From: Thermasporomyces sp036564245 | GTDB taxonomy: Bacteria > Actinomycetota > Actinomycetes > Propionibacteriales > Actinopolymorphaceae | Assembly: GCA_036564245.1 (NCBI GenBank) | Contig: DATCKU010000002.1 | Location: 142,927 to 206,926, forward strand | Length of the DNA stretch: 64,000 nucleotides | Reading direction: 5' to 3' | Part shown: one piece after another, positions 51,749 to 60,745 of the stretch | How positions within the stretch are numbered: the stretch's first letter is position 1 | Layout: each line of letters begins with the position of its first letter | The notes under the pieces: model-generated | What the model saw: only the letters and a program-made list of their open reading frames with translations | Told to the model about the DNA's origin: nothing | The model's database searches: none | Position numbers and translations under genes: made by a program

Positions 51749-53176
51749 TCAGCTGCGACGGTGAAGCCGCCGTGCCGCCTCGGCGATCGAACCGGAGAGC
51801 GACGGGTACACCGCGAACGCGTGGGCGAGCTGGTCGACCGTGAGGTTCGCCGACACGGCCAGCGAAACCGGGTAGATGAGCTCGCTTGCCCGTGGCGCCA
51901 CCACGACTCCACCCACGACGATCCCGGTTCCCGGACGGCAGAAGAGCTTCACGAACCCGTCCCGGATGTCCTGCATCTTGGCCCGGGCGTTGCCGGCCAA
52001 GGGCAGCTTGACGCTCACTGCCTGCACCCGTCCTGCGTCCACGTCTGCCTGTGACCAGCCGACGGTGGCGATCTCGGGGTCGGTGAAGACAGTCGCAGAC
52101 ACCTGCTCCAGGTCGAGCGGCTTCACGGCGTCACCCATGGCGTGCCACATCGCAATCCGTCCCTGCATCGCCGCGACGGAGGCGAGCATGAGCACGCCAG
52201 TACAGTCCCCTGCCGCGTAGACACCGCGTGCCGTGGTACGCGAGACCCGGTCGACCTCGATGAACCCCTTCGAGTCCAGGCGTACCCCTGCCTTCTCCAG
52301 TCCGAGGCCAGCGGTGTTGGGCACCGAGCCGACGGCGAGCAGGCAATGAGATCCCTCGACCACACGCCCGTCGGTGAGCGTGACCACCACGCCGTCCCCG
52401 CTCCGCGTACGCCTCACGCTCTCGGCCCGAGACCGGGACAGGACGGTCATACCTCGCCTCGTGAAGACGTCCTCGATCACGGCTGCGGCATCGGCGTCCT
52501 CGCTCGGCAGCACCCGGTCACGGCTCGAGACCAGCACGACGTCACAGCCGAGCGCGTTGTAGGCGCTGGCGAACTCCGCACCCGTCACGCCGGAGCCGAC
52601 GACGATCAAGCGCTCCGGAAGCTCGTCGAGCTCGTAGACCTGCTCCCACGTGAGGATCCGCTCACCGTCCGGAACGGCGTCGGGCAGGACCCGCGGGTGC
52701 GCACCTGTCGCCAGGAGGACGACATCGGCGTCGAGCAGCTCGGTCCGCCCGTCGCTCAGCGTGGCGATCACCCGATCCGGTCCGTCCATCCGGCCACGGC
52801 CCTGCAGCACGTGGATGCCGTCCCGCTCCAGCTGACGGGCGATGTCGGCCGACTGGGCACTGACGAGCGCCTTGACCCGGGCGTTCACCTTGGCGACGTC
52901 CACGCCGATCCCACCCGCGTCAGGCGCGGAGCCGCGCCCATCCCGGCCATCACCGCCGATCAGCAGGCCGAGCTCGCCAGACTCGCGGACCTCAGTCATC
53001 ACCTCGGCCGTTGCGACGAGCGTCTTGCTGGGTACACAGTCAGTGAGCACCGCCGATCCGCCCAGGCCATCGCGGTCTACCACCCAGACCTCGGCACCCA
53101 GCTGTGCCGCCACCAGCGCGGCCTCGTAGCCCCCGGGTCCGCCACCCACGATCACAACTCGCGTCACACCGCCCAT
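51749..53176 (-). CDS. lpdA: NAD(P)H-quinone dehydrogenase of the LpdA type (flavoprotein disulfide reductase family)
   Basis: 475 residues. The FAD-binding opening is RVVIVGGGPGGYEAALVAAQ, and the second NAD(P) site is LIVVGSGVTGAEFASAYNAL. The late FAD motif is GVYAAGDCTGVLMLASVAA. The redox-disulfide region, CxxxxC in lipoamide dehydrogenase, reads GGSAVLTDCVPSKT, so one Cys is missing and disulfide chemistry is excluded. Mycobacterial LpdA (Rv3303c) has the same loss and reduces quinones. The dimerisation domain ends HAFAVYPSLSGSIAEAARRL. ATG 53176 is divergent from the GGCT-like gene and the 3' end is convergent with GH65, nine bases apart. Confidence 0.88.
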   Translation of the reverse strand: MGGVTRVVIVGGGPGGYEAALVAAQLGAEVWVVDRDGLGGSAVLTDCVPSKTLVATAEVMTEVRESGELGLLIGGDGRDGRGSAPDAGGIGVDVAKVNARVKALVSAQSADIARQLERDGIHVLQGRGRMDGPDRVIATLSDGRTELLDADVVLLATGAHPRVLPDAVPDGERILTWEQVYELDELPERLIVVGSGVTGAEFASAYNALGCDVVLVSSRDRVLPSEDADAAAVIEDVFTRRGMTVLSRSRAESVRRTRSGDGVVVTLTDGRVVEGSHCLLAVGSVPNTAGLGLEKAGVRLDSKGFIEVDRVSRTTARGVYAAGDCTGVLMLASVAAMQGRIAMWHAMGDAVKPLDLEQVSATVFTDPEIATVGWSQADVDAGRVQAVSVKLPLAGNARAKMQDIRDGFVKLFCRPGTGIVVGGVVVAPRASELIYPVSLAVSANLTVDQLAHAFAVYPSLSGSIAEAARRLHRRS

Positions 53177-53252
53177 TGTTCTCCCCGATCCGCCGCACGT
53201 GACCGCGGCATTCCTCCCAATACCCGGCCGTAGCCCATTACGATCAAAGGCC

Positions 53253-53705
53253 GTGACCGTGTACGCCGCCTACGCCACCAATCTCAGCCCTCGAGAGATG
53301 GCGGTCCGCTGCCCGCACTCCCCGCTTCGCGGGACCGGGTGGCTCATGGGCTGGCGCCTGACGTTCGGCGGCGAGGACCACGGATGGGAAGGTGCCCTTG
53401 CCACCGTGGTGGAGGACCCCACGTCGCAGGTCTTCGTCGCGCTCTACGACGTCGCGCCGTCCGATGAGGAGCAACTCGAGCTCTGGCAGGGCGCCGATCT
53501 CGGTCTCTACCGCAAGCTGCGCGTACTGGCCCAGACCCTCGACGGACCGGTCCCGGCGTACACCTACGTGCTCGATGCGTACGAAGGCGGGCTGCCCTCT
53601 GCGCGCTACCTGGGCATCCTCGCCGACGCCGCGGAGGAGGCGGGCGCCCCCGACGACTACACCGCCGAGCTGCGTCGGCGTCCCTGCCGCAACGTCGGCA
53701 TCTGA
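53253..53705 (+). CDS. Gamma-glutamylcyclotransferase-like protein
   Basis: 150 residues from GTG 53253. The opening VTVYAAYATNLSPREMAVRC corresponds to the YxxGSN substrate loop of the GGCT/AIG2 fold (here YAAYATN). It is followed by GWRLTFGG, ALATVVEDPTSQVFVALYDV and VPAYTYVLDAYEGGLPSARY, where the conserved Tyr-Val pattern occurs. The likely catalytic acidic residue is in the APSDEEQLELWQG segment. Enzymes of this fold release 5-oxoproline from gamma-glutamyl compounds; the altered glycine loop makes the activity uncertain. It is divergent from lpdA. Confidence 0.75.
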   Translation: MTVYAAYATNLSPREMAVRCPHSPLRGTGWLMGWRLTFGGEDHGWEGALATVVEDPTSQVFVALYDVAPSDEEQLELWQGADLGLYRKLRVLAQTLDGPVPAYTYVLDAYEGGLPSARYLGILADAAEEAGAPDDYTAELRRRPCRNVGI

Positions 53706-53793
53706 CCGCATCGCTCGCGAGAGTCCACTCAGTGCACGATCTGTGCCTGGCAAGGCATGGATAGGCCCGTGTCGTTTCGTTACCGTCACGTCC

Positions 53794-54642
53794 ATGCACA
53801 CCGTCGGCGCGCGGGTCTTCGACCAGGGCGGGCAGGTCTACGACGAACGGCTGTACGTCATGCCGCCTGTCGACGACCACCTGACCAGCTTGGCGGACAT
53901 CGACGCACAGGCTGTGTCCCAGTACCACGAACGAGGTCTTCTCGCAGTCGATCGCGCCCTCGACGACGTCGAGGTCACCGCAGCGCTCGACGCCCTCAAC
54001 CATCTGGCGCGCCCTGACTCGCCGGCAGGGATCCAGTACGAGAAGTGGGCCGAGAACACGCTCGAGCACCTCACACCCGAGGAGCGGCTCGACGCCACGC
54101 GAAAGTTCATGGACTTCGCGAAGCACGACGCGAGGCTGGATGCGCTCGCGCGCCACCCTGCCATCCTCGTCGTCGTCGAGACGCTCTTGGGAGGCACACC
54201 CCAGCTGTTCCAGGAGATGGCCCTCATCAAGCCGCCCGGCGGAGGTCGGGAGAAACCGTGGCACCAGGACAACGCGTTCTTTCACCTCGTGCCCGGCACG
54301 CCGATCGTCGGTGTCTGGATCGCCCTCGACGACGCCACGTTGGAGAACGGGTGTATGCGGGTCGTTCCCGGATCCCACCGAGAGGGGCCTCGCCGGCATG
54401 CGTTCCTGCGCGACCTCCAGCTGTGTGACGGCGACGTTCCGATCGAACGTGGAGTCGCGGTGCCGTTACCGTCCGGTGGTCTCATGTTCTTCGACGGTCT
54501 CCTGCTGCACGGCACCCCGGCCAACCGGACGACGACCCGTCGGCGCGCGCTGCAGTTCCACTACACGGTCGCCGACCCGGAAACCACCGACGACGAGCAG
54601 CACAAAGCCACGTTCGGATGGGTCGACGGCGCCGAATGCTGA
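53794..54642 (+). CDS. Phytanoyl-CoA dioxygenase (PhyH) family protein
   Basis: 282 residues from ATG 53794. The Fe(II)/2-oxoglutarate facial triad is visible: HxD in REKPWHQDNAFFHLVPG, and the distal His in DGLLLHGTPANRTTTRRR, with the 2-oxoglutarate-binding Arg shortly after. GVWIALDDATLENGCMRVVP and GSHREG are standard PhyH core. Such enzymes hydroxylate small molecules, including osmolytes and natural-product intermediates. The neighbours give no clear substrate. It lies between the GGCT-like gene and the phosphosugar mutase in a block that in many actinomycetes contains a purine nucleoside phosphorylase gene. Confidence 0.88.
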   Translation: MHTVGARVFDQGGQVYDERLYVMPPVDDHLTSLADIDAQAVSQYHERGLLAVDRALDDVEVTAALDALNHLARPDSPAGIQYEKWAENTLEHLTPEERLDATRKFMDFAKHDARLDALARHPAILVVVETLLGGTPQLFQEMALIKPPGGGREKPWHQDNAFFHLVPGTPIVGVWIALDDATLENGCMRVVPGSHREGPRRHAFLRDLQLCDGDVPIERGVAVPLPSGGLMFFDGLLLHGTPANRTTTRRRALQFHYTVADPETTDDEQHKATFGWVDGAEC

Positions 54643-54711
54643 CCTCACCCGACCGCGGGTTACCGTGGGCCAGCGAACAGCTGGTCGGTAGCCGATGAGC
54701 GAGTGGAGGCG

Positions 54712-56391
54712 ATGGTGAGCACGGCCGAGCCGGCCCACAGCGAACGGGACGACCGAGACGTCCTGGTCGAACGTGCCCGTGCGTGGCTCGCCGAAGACCC
54801 CGACCCGCAGACCCGGCAGGAGCTGGAGGACCTGCTGGAAGCCTCGGCGTTCGACGAGATCGCGGATCGATTCGCGGGCCCGCTGGAGTTCGGTACCGCT
54901 GGACTTCGGGGAGCGCTCGGCGCCGGGCCAGCACGGATGAACCGGGCGGTGGTGATCCGCGCCGCCGCCGGCCTCGCGTCGTACCTCACCGCCCATGGTC
55001 ACGCCGGCGGACGCGTGGTCATCGGCTACGACGCGCGCCACAAGTCCGACGTGTTCGCCCGCGACACCGCGGCCGTGCTGGCAGGTGCCGGGCTGCGTCC
55101 GCTCGTCATGCCGCGGCCGCTGCCGACGCCGATCCTCGCGTACGCCATCCGCCACCTGGAGTGCGTCGCCGGCGTGATGGTGACGGCGTCGCACAACCCC
55201 GCGCCCGACAACGGCTACAAGGTCTACCTCGGCGACGGTACGCAGATCGTGCCGCCCGCCGACACCGAGATCTCGGCAGCCATCGAGGCGGTCGGGCCGC
55301 TGTCCACCGTGCCACGTGCCGAGAGCTGGGAAACGCTGGACGACGCCATCGTCGAGGCGTACCTGGATCGCGTGGCGAGCCTGCCCGCACCCGGTGGGCC
55401 ACGAGACCTCCGGATCGCCTACACCCCTTTGCACGGCGTCGGCGCGGCAGTGGTACGGGCGGCCCTCCAGCGCACCGGATTCCCTGCACCCCACGTGGTG
55501 GCGGAGCAGGCGGAACCTGATCCCGCCTTCCCGACCACGCCGTTTCCCAACCCCGAGGAACCAGGGGCGATGGACCTGGCACTCGACCTGGCGGCCCGGA
55601 TCGACGCCGACATCGTGCTCGCCAACGACCCCGACGCCGACCGCTGCGCCGTGGCGGTCCCGGCATCGCCTTCGTCGCGAGACAGGTTCCGCATGCTGTC
55701 CGGCGACGAGGTGGGGGCACTCCTGGCCGTCCACCTGCTGCGTTCCGGGGTCCGCGGAACGCTGGCGACGACCATCGTGTCCAGCTCGTTGCTGTCGTCC
55801 ATCGCCGCGCGCCACGGCCTTCCGTACGTCGAGACCCTCACCGGCTTCAAGTGGCTGGGCCGGGTGCCCGGCTTGGCGTTCGGCTACGAGGAAGCGCTCG
55901 GTTACTGCGTCGATCCCGCCGCCGTCGCGGACAAGGACGGCATCTCGGCGTTGGTACGCATGGCGGAGCTCGCTGCCCTGCTCAAGAGCCAAGGACGAAG
56001 CCTTCTCGACCTGTTGGACGACATCGCGCGGGAGTACGGCGTGTACGCCACCGAGCAGCATGCGGTGCGGCTTCGGACCCACGCCGACAGTGCGCCGACG
56101 CTGCGGAGGTTGCGCGAACAGCCACCCCGGACCTTGGGCGGTCTCCGGGTCGAGCGGGTCGACGACCTGGCGCGACCGGAGCCAGGCGGCCTGCCGCCGA
56201 CCGACGGCCTGCGCTTCGTGCTGGAGCAGAACGCCCGAGTGGTCGTCCGGCCCAGTGGCACCGAACCGAAGCTCAAGTGCTATGTCGAGGTCGTCGTCCC
56301 CGTGGAAAGCACCGACGCGCTGCCCGCGGCGCGGCGCGCTGCGACCGAGAGCCTTGCCGCCATCGGACGGGACGTCGAGTCGCTGCTCTGA
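54712..56391 (+). CDS. Phospho-sugar mutase (phosphoglucomutase/phosphomannomutase family)
   Basis: About 559 residues. The start is GTG 54703, ATG 54712 or GTG 54715; GGAGG at 54705-54709 does not settle it. Alpha-D-phosphohexomutase domains in order: FGTAGLRGALGAGPARMN at the N-terminus, the phosphoserine loop VTASHNPAPDNGYKVY (about residue 160), the Mg loop NDPDADRCAVA, the sugar loop GYEEALGYCVDP, and the phosphate loop VVRPSGTEPKLKCY. Length and context with deoC fit the PgcA/phosphopentomutase-like branch (PGM2 type), which interconverts ribose or deoxyribose 1- and 5-phosphates or glucose phosphates. It probably feeds the DeoC/ALDH step encoded nearby. Confidence 0.9.
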   Translation: MVSTAEPAHSERDDRDVLVERARAWLAEDPDPQTRQELEDLLEASAFDEIADRFAGPLEFGTAGLRGALGAGPARMNRAVVIRAAAGLASYLTAHGHAGGRVVIGYDARHKSDVFARDTAAVLAGAGLRPLVMPRPLPTPILAYAIRHLECVAGVMVTASHNPAPDNGYKVYLGDGTQIVPPADTEISAAIEAVGPLSTVPRAESWETLDDAIVEAYLDRVASLPAPGGPRDLRIAYTPLHGVGAAVVRAALQRTGFPAPHVVAEQAEPDPAFPTTPFPNPEEPGAMDLALDLAARIDADIVLANDPDADRCAVAVPASPSSRDRFRMLSGDEVGALLAVHLLRSGVRGTLATTIVSSSLLSSIAARHGLPYVETLTGFKWLGRVPGLAFGYEEALGYCVDPAAVADKDGISALVRMAELAALLKSQGRSLLDLLDDIAREYGVYATEQHAVRLRTHADSAPTLRRLREQPPRTLGGLRVERVDDLARPEPGGLPPTDGLRFVLEQNARVVVRPSGTEPKLKCYVEVVVPVESTDALPAARRAATESLAAIGRDVESLL

Positions 56392-56415
56392 GCAGCTAGG
56401 CAGGACGTGGCAGGC

Positions 56416-57090
56416 TCACCCGAGCTGCGACGCTACAGCGGCGAGCACGATGACCGCACCCAGCACGGCGAACTCGGGCCAGCGCCACCGGCGTTCGATC
56501 TCGCGAAGCGCCGGCTTGCTCCCATCATCCGGGCCCGAGTCGGTCTCCGCCGGCTTCTCCGACCCGTACTTCTTCGCCAACGCCTCGAGCCGGCGCAACG
56601 TGTAGTCGGCGGGTGCGATCTCGGGCGTCGGGGCGGTCATCGGCGCCGGAGCGTTGTGCATGGCCCGCTCGGCGGCTTTACGCGCCTCTCGCCGGGAACG
56701 CCGCATCGCCCGCCGGTCGGCTCCCGTGATGGCCACCGCGGCCGAGCGGTACTCCCGGCCGCCCGCGGTGACGCCCAGGACCGGCGCCATGCTCACCGAC
56801 TCCACCATGTGCCACGGCAGCCAGGTGTCGCTCAGGACGTTCCGGAGCACCAGCGCCTCTTCGTAGGCCACCACGCTCGGCCGGATCAAGGCGAGCCAGA
56901 CCAGCACGCAGACCGCAAGAACGATCAAGGCTGCCATGAAACCGTCCCAGGTGCGCCACTCGATGACGATGTCGGCGATGATGAATGCTCCGATCGCCAG
57001 CGTGAGGAAACCCAGGACCCGCCCTCCGGTCGGGGCGAACGCCTCGATCTTCGTCGCCTTCGCCGGCGCACGGAATACGTGCCGGATCAC
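56416..57090 (-). CDS. PH-like-domain membrane protein
   Basis: 224 residues from GTG 57090, chosen for GGGAGG seven bases upstream. Two spans near the N-terminus (VLGFLTLAIGAFIIADIVIE and FMAALIVLAVCVLVWLALI) are followed by a bacterial PH-like core: VVAYEEALVLRNVLSDTWLP, WHMVESVSMAPVLGVTAGG and REYRSAAVAITG. Next come a very basic helix (RRAMRRSRREARKAAERA), a linker, and a C-terminal span PEFAVLGAVIVLAAVAS. Members of this group occur next to deoC and phosphosugar mutase genes in actinomycetes; the role is unknown. Convergent with the mutase gene. Confidence 0.75.
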   Translation of the reverse strand: MIRHVFRAPAKATKIEAFAPTGGRVLGFLTLAIGAFIIADIVIEWRTWDGFMAALIVLAVCVLVWLALIRPSVVAYEEALVLRNVLSDTWLPWHMVESVSMAPVLGVTAGGREYRSAAVAITGADRRAMRRSRREARKAAERAMHNAPAPMTAPTPEIAPADYTLRRLEALAKKYGSEKPAETDSGPDDGSKPALREIERRWRWPEFAVLGAVIVLAAVASQLG

Positions 57091-57275
57091 AAGCAGCCTC
57101 CCTGCGAGCACTGATCCTCGATTCTGCCGATTCTGCCGCGTGAAAGGCCGGGTGCCTACGGCCGGACGTTCCAAAGAACGGACAACCGGACCGGCGGCGG
57201 GCGTCGCGCACCCCACCACCCCCGCGTCTGCGGCGCCGCTTCCTCCCACCACGTAGCATCGGCGAGACTGGGGGC

Positions 57276-58292
57276 ATGACCACACGCGGACCGGTCGAGA
57301 CGGCCGAACTGTCCATGACGACGGCCGGTGAGCGGCACGCGCGGCCGGAGGTCCTGCAACCGGGCACCGTGACGGGCGTCGCGTCCGAGGTGGGCCTGCG
57401 CAGTTTCATCGCGGGGTTGCCAGGTGTCGATCAGGTGGGGGCAGATGCCCGGGCGGCCATGCTCGCGAGCCGATCGATCAAGACCACGTCCAAGCAGTTC
57501 GCCCTCGACCTCGCGATCAGCATGATCGACCTCACCACGCTCGAGGGCCAGGACACGCCGGGCAAGGTGCGTGCGATCTGCGCCAAGGCGCAGCGACCTG
57601 ATCCGGCCGATCCGACCTGTCCTCCCGTCGCGGCGGTGTGCGTCTATCCCGACCTCGTTCCGGTCGTCAAGCAGACCCTGGGCGACAGTGGCATCAAGGT
57701 GGCGAGCGTGGCCACGGCGTTCCCGTCCGGACGGTCGAGCCTGGACGTCAAGGTGCGCGAGACCGCGGACGCGGTTGCCGCGGGCGCCGACGAGATCGAC
57801 ATGGTGATCGACCGCGGCGCCTTCCTCGCTGGTCGCTACAAGCAGGTGTACGACGAGATCGCCGCCGTGAAGCAGGCCTGTGGACCCGCACACCTGAAGG
57901 TGATCCTGGAGACCGGGGAGCTGGCGACGTACGACAACGTCCGACGGGCCAGCTGGCTCGCCATGCTGGCCGGGGCGGACTTCATCAAGACCAGCACCGG
58001 CAAGGTCTCCCCCGCCGCCACCCTGCCCGTCACCCTCGTCATGTTGGAGGCGGTGCGCGACTTCCGGGATGCCACGGGACGGATGGTGGGAGTGAAGGCG
58101 GCCGGAGGGATCCGCACCGCCAAGGACGCCATCCGCTACCTCGTGCTGGTCAACGAAACCGTCGGCGAGGACTGGCTGAACCCCAGCGGGTTCCGGATCG
58201 GAGCCTCGAGCCTGCTCAACGATCTGCTGATGCAGCGGGAGAAGCTGCGCACGGGCCGCTACGCCGGGCCGGACTACTTCACACTCGACTAG
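57276..58292 (+). CDS. deoC: Deoxyribose-phosphate aldolase
   Basis: 338 residues; longer than the roughly 250 of E. coli-type DeoC because of a 70-residue N-terminal extension seen in actinobacterial forms. Core elements are MIDLTTLEGQDTPGKVRAIC, VCVYPDLVPVVKQTL, GADEIDMVIDRGAFLAGRY, LKVILETGEL, the Schiff-base lysine in DFIKTSTGKV and the proton-relay lysine in GVKAAGGIRT. It splits 2-deoxyribose 5-phosphate into acetaldehyde and glyceraldehyde 3-phosphate. The aldehyde dehydrogenase genes immediately downstream would oxidise the acetaldehyde. Start ATG 57276. Confidence 0.93.
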   Translation: MTTRGPVETAELSMTTAGERHARPEVLQPGTVTGVASEVGLRSFIAGLPGVDQVGADARAAMLASRSIKTTSKQFALDLAISMIDLTTLEGQDTPGKVRAICAKAQRPDPADPTCPPVAAVCVYPDLVPVVKQTLGDSGIKVASVATAFPSGRSSLDVKVRETADAVAAGADEIDMVIDRGAFLAGRYKQVYDEIAAVKQACGPAHLKVILETGELATYDNVRRASWLAMLAGADFIKTSTGKVSPAATLPVTLVMLEAVRDFRDATGRMVGVKAAGGIRTAKDAIRYLVLVNETVGEDWLNPSGFRIGASSLLNDLLMQREKLRTGRYAGPDYFTLD

Positions 58293-58371
58293 CCGAGAAG
58301 CCGCCCGCGCTGCCACGGGGCCTGCTGGTCGTTACCCTGGCGGCGTGCCGTTTGGAGGGGGTGATCCCGTG

Positions 58372-59811
58372 GCATCGCAGAGGTTCGAGTACGCCCCGGC
58401 GCCGGAGTCGCGGGCGATCGTCTCGATCGCCTCGTCGTACGGTCTTTTCATCGGCGGGGAGTTCGTCGACACCCTGGACGGGCGCTCGTACAAGACGGTG
58501 AACCCGGCCGATGCCGAGGTGCTGGCCGAGGTCACCGAGGCCGGGCCGCGCGACGTGGACCGGGCCGTGGCCGCCGCGCGTGCCGCCTACACCCGTACCT
58601 GGTCGAAGCTTTCCGGACGCGACCGGGGCAAGTACCTCTACCGGATCGCCCGGCTCATCCAGGAACGTGCCCGCGAGCTCGCCGTCCTCGAATCGCTCGA
58701 CAACGGCAAGCCGATCCGGGAGTCGCGCGACGTCGACATCCCGCTGGTCGCAGCGCACTTCTTCTATTACGCGGGCTGGGCGGACAAGCTGGCGTACGCG
58801 GGCTTCGGGCCGTCCCCTCGCCCGCTCGGCGTCGCGGGGCAGGTGATTCCGTGGAACTTCCCGCTTCTCATGCTGGCGTGGAAGATCGCCCCCGCCCTCG
58901 CCTGCGGCAACACCGTCGTCCTCAAACCCGCCGAGACCACTCCCCTCACGGCACTCGCCTTCGCCGAGATCTGCCAGCAGGCCGACCTCCCGCCGGGCGT
59001 CGTCAACATCGTCACCGGGGCTGGCGAAACCGGGCGCCTGCTCGTCACCCACGAGGGCATCGACAAGGTCGCCTTCACCGGATCGACGGAGGTGGGCAAG
59101 CAGATCGCACGGGCAGTCGCCGGCACGCGCAAGCGGCTGACGCTGGAGCTCGGCGGTAAGGCCGCGAACATCATCTTCGATGATGCCCCGCTCGACCAGG
59201 CCGTCGAAGGCATCATCAACGGCATCTTCTTCAACCAAGGCCACGTGTGTTGTGCAGGTTCTCGACTGCTCGTCCAGGAGAGCGTGTACGAGGAGGTGCT
59301 GGCCAAACTCAAGCGCCGCATGAGCACGTTGCGCGTGGGCGATCCGTTGGACAAGAACACCGACATCGGCGCCATCAACTCAGCACAGCAGCTGGAGAAG
59401 ATCCGCATGCTGAGCGACGTCGGTGAGTCGGAGGGCGCGGCGCGGTGGTCTGCACCCTGCGAGCTGCCGGAACGCGGCTACTGGTTCCCGCCCACCATCT
59501 TCACCGGCGTGTCCCAAGCCCATCGCATCGCACGCGAGGAGATCTTCGGTCCGGTGCTGTCGATTCTCACGTTCCGTACGCCTGCCGAGGCGGTGGAGAA
59601 GGCCAACAACACTCCGTACGGGCTGTCCGCGGGCGTGTGGACCGAGAAGGGATCACGCATCCTCTGGATGGCCGAGCGTCTGCGCGCCGGCGTCGTCTGG
59701 GCCAACACGTTCAACCGGTTCGACCCCACTTCGCCCTTCGGCGGCTACAAGGAGTCAGGCTACGGCCGCGAGGGTGGCCGGCATGGTCTGGAGGCGTACC
59801 TCGATGTCTGA
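58372..59811 (+). CDS. Aldehyde dehydrogenase (full-length, catalytic)
   Basis: 479 residues from GTG 58372 with GGAGGGGG upstream; GTG 58345 is an earlier option. The NAD-dependent fold is complete: YGLFIGGEFVDTLDGRSYKT, PWNFPLLMLAWKIAPALACG, FTGSTEVGKQIARAVAGT, the general-base Glu in LTLELGGKAANIIF, and the nucleophile Cys in QGHVCCAGSRLLV (about residue 293), then FGPVLSILTF and SPFGGYKESGYGREGG. It is downstream of deoC, so oxidation of acetaldehyde or another nucleoside-derived aldehyde is likely. Its last eight bases overlap a second, truncated family member. Confidence 0.93.
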   Translation, partial: ASQRFEYAPAPESRAIVSIASSYGLFIGGEFVDTLDGRSYKTVNPADAEVLAEVTEAGPRDVDRAVAAARAAYTRTWSKLSGRDRGKYLYRIARLIQERARELAVLESLDNGKPIRESRDVDIPLVAAHFFYYAGWADKLAYAGFGPSPRPLGVAGQVIPWNFPLLMLAWKIAPALACGNTVVLKPAETTPLTALAFAEICQQADLPPGVVNIVTGAGETGRLLVTHEGIDKVAFTGSTEVGKQIARAVAGTRKRLTLELGGKAANIIFDDAPLDQAVEGIINGIFFNQGHVCCAGSRLLVQESVYEEVLAKLKRRMSTLRVGDPLDKNTDIGAINSAQQLEKIRMLSDVGESEGAARWSAPCELPERGYWFPPTIFTGVSQAHRIAREEIFGPVLSILTFRTPAEAVEKANNTPYGLSAGVWTEKGSRILWMAERLRAGVVWANTFNRFDPTSPFGGYKESGYGREGGRHGLEAYLDV

Positions 59812-60745
59812 GCGCCAACCGCGACTCGCCATTCGCAAGACGTACAAGCTCTTCATCGGCGGTGCGTTCCCGCGCAGCGAGTCCGGGCGTAGCTACGTCG
59901 TACGCAAGGCGAACGGCGAGTTCCTCGCCAACGCGGCACTCGCGTCGCGAAAGGATGCCCGCGACGCCGTCGTCGCCGCCCGCAAGGCCTTCAGCGGATG
60001 GTCGGCTGCGACGGCGTACAACAGAGGCCAGATCCTCTACCGGATCGCCGAGATGCTCGAGGGCCGACGCGACCAGTTCATCGCCGACCTCGCGGCCTGC
60101 GAAGGAGTCGACCCAGCCGAGGCGGAACGACAGGTCGACGAGAGCATCGACCGCTGGGTCTGGTACGCCGGATGGTCCGACAAGCTGGCGCAGGTGATCG
60201 GCGCGGCGAATCCGGTGGCCGGGCCGTACTTCGACTTCTCCGTTCCAGAACCCACGGGCGTCGTCGCCGTCATCGCACCGCAGGCGTCAAGCCTGCTCGG
60301 CCTGGTCAGCGTGGTCGCCCCGGTCATCGTCACGGGGAACACCTGTGTCGTGCTGGCGGCGGAGTCGCGGCCGGTGCCCGCGATCACGCTGGCGGAGGTG
60401 CTCGCCACGAGCGACCTTCCGGCCGGCGTGGTCAACATCCTCACCGGTCGGGTCGCGGAGGTCGCGCCCTGGCTCGCGGGTCACATGGACGTGAACGCCA
60501 TCGACCTCACCGGGCTCGCCGACGAGCCCAGCCCGTCCGAGGGTGCCGACTCCACATCGGGCTCACCGAGTTCGGACAACTCACGACAATCCCTAGCCGC
60601 CGATCTGGAGAAATCTGCAGCGGATAATCTCAAGCGCGTGATCCGGCCACCGCAGGACGCCGTCGACTGGTACGCCGACCCTGGCCTGGCCCGGATGACG
60701 GCGTTCCTGGAGACCAAGACCGTCTGGCATCCGATCGGGATATGA
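59804..60745 (+). CDS. Aldehyde dehydrogenase-like protein without catalytic domain
   Basis: 313 residues from ATG 59804, overlapping the previous gene. The N-terminal NAD-domain portion is recognisable (YKLFIGGAFPRSESGRSYVV, WVWYAGWSDKLAQVIGAANP, VVAVIAPQASSLLGLVSVVA, PVIVTGNTCVVLAAES, LPAGVVNILTG). After about residue 225 the sequence leaves the family: no FTGS, no Glu-Leu-Gly-Gly and no catalytic Cys. The C-terminus is Ser/Pro-rich and then short helices (RMTAFLETKTVWHPIGI). It resembles the non-catalytic second half of ALDH16-type enzymes, here as a separate chain. A structural partner of the upstream enzyme is likely (inference). Confidence 0.8.
   Translation: MSERQPRLAIRKTYKLFIGGAFPRSESGRSYVVRKANGEFLANAALASRKDARDAVVAARKAFSGWSAATAYNRGQILYRIAEMLEGRRDQFIADLAACEGVDPAEAERQVDESIDRWVWYAGWSDKLAQVIGAANPVAGPYFDFSVPEPTGVVAVIAPQASSLLGLVSVVAPVIVTGNTCVVLAAESRPVPAITLAEVLATSDLPAGVVNILTGRVAEVAPWLAGHMDVNAIDLTGLADEPSPSEGADSTSGSPSSDNSRQSLAADLEKSAADNLKRVIRPPQDAVDWYADPGLARMTAFLETKTVWHPIGI

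Noticed and set aside
54466..56082. 538-codon minus-strand frame opposite the phosphosugar mutase
   Set aside because: The plus strand encodes a complete mutase with all motifs; the antisense frame has none.
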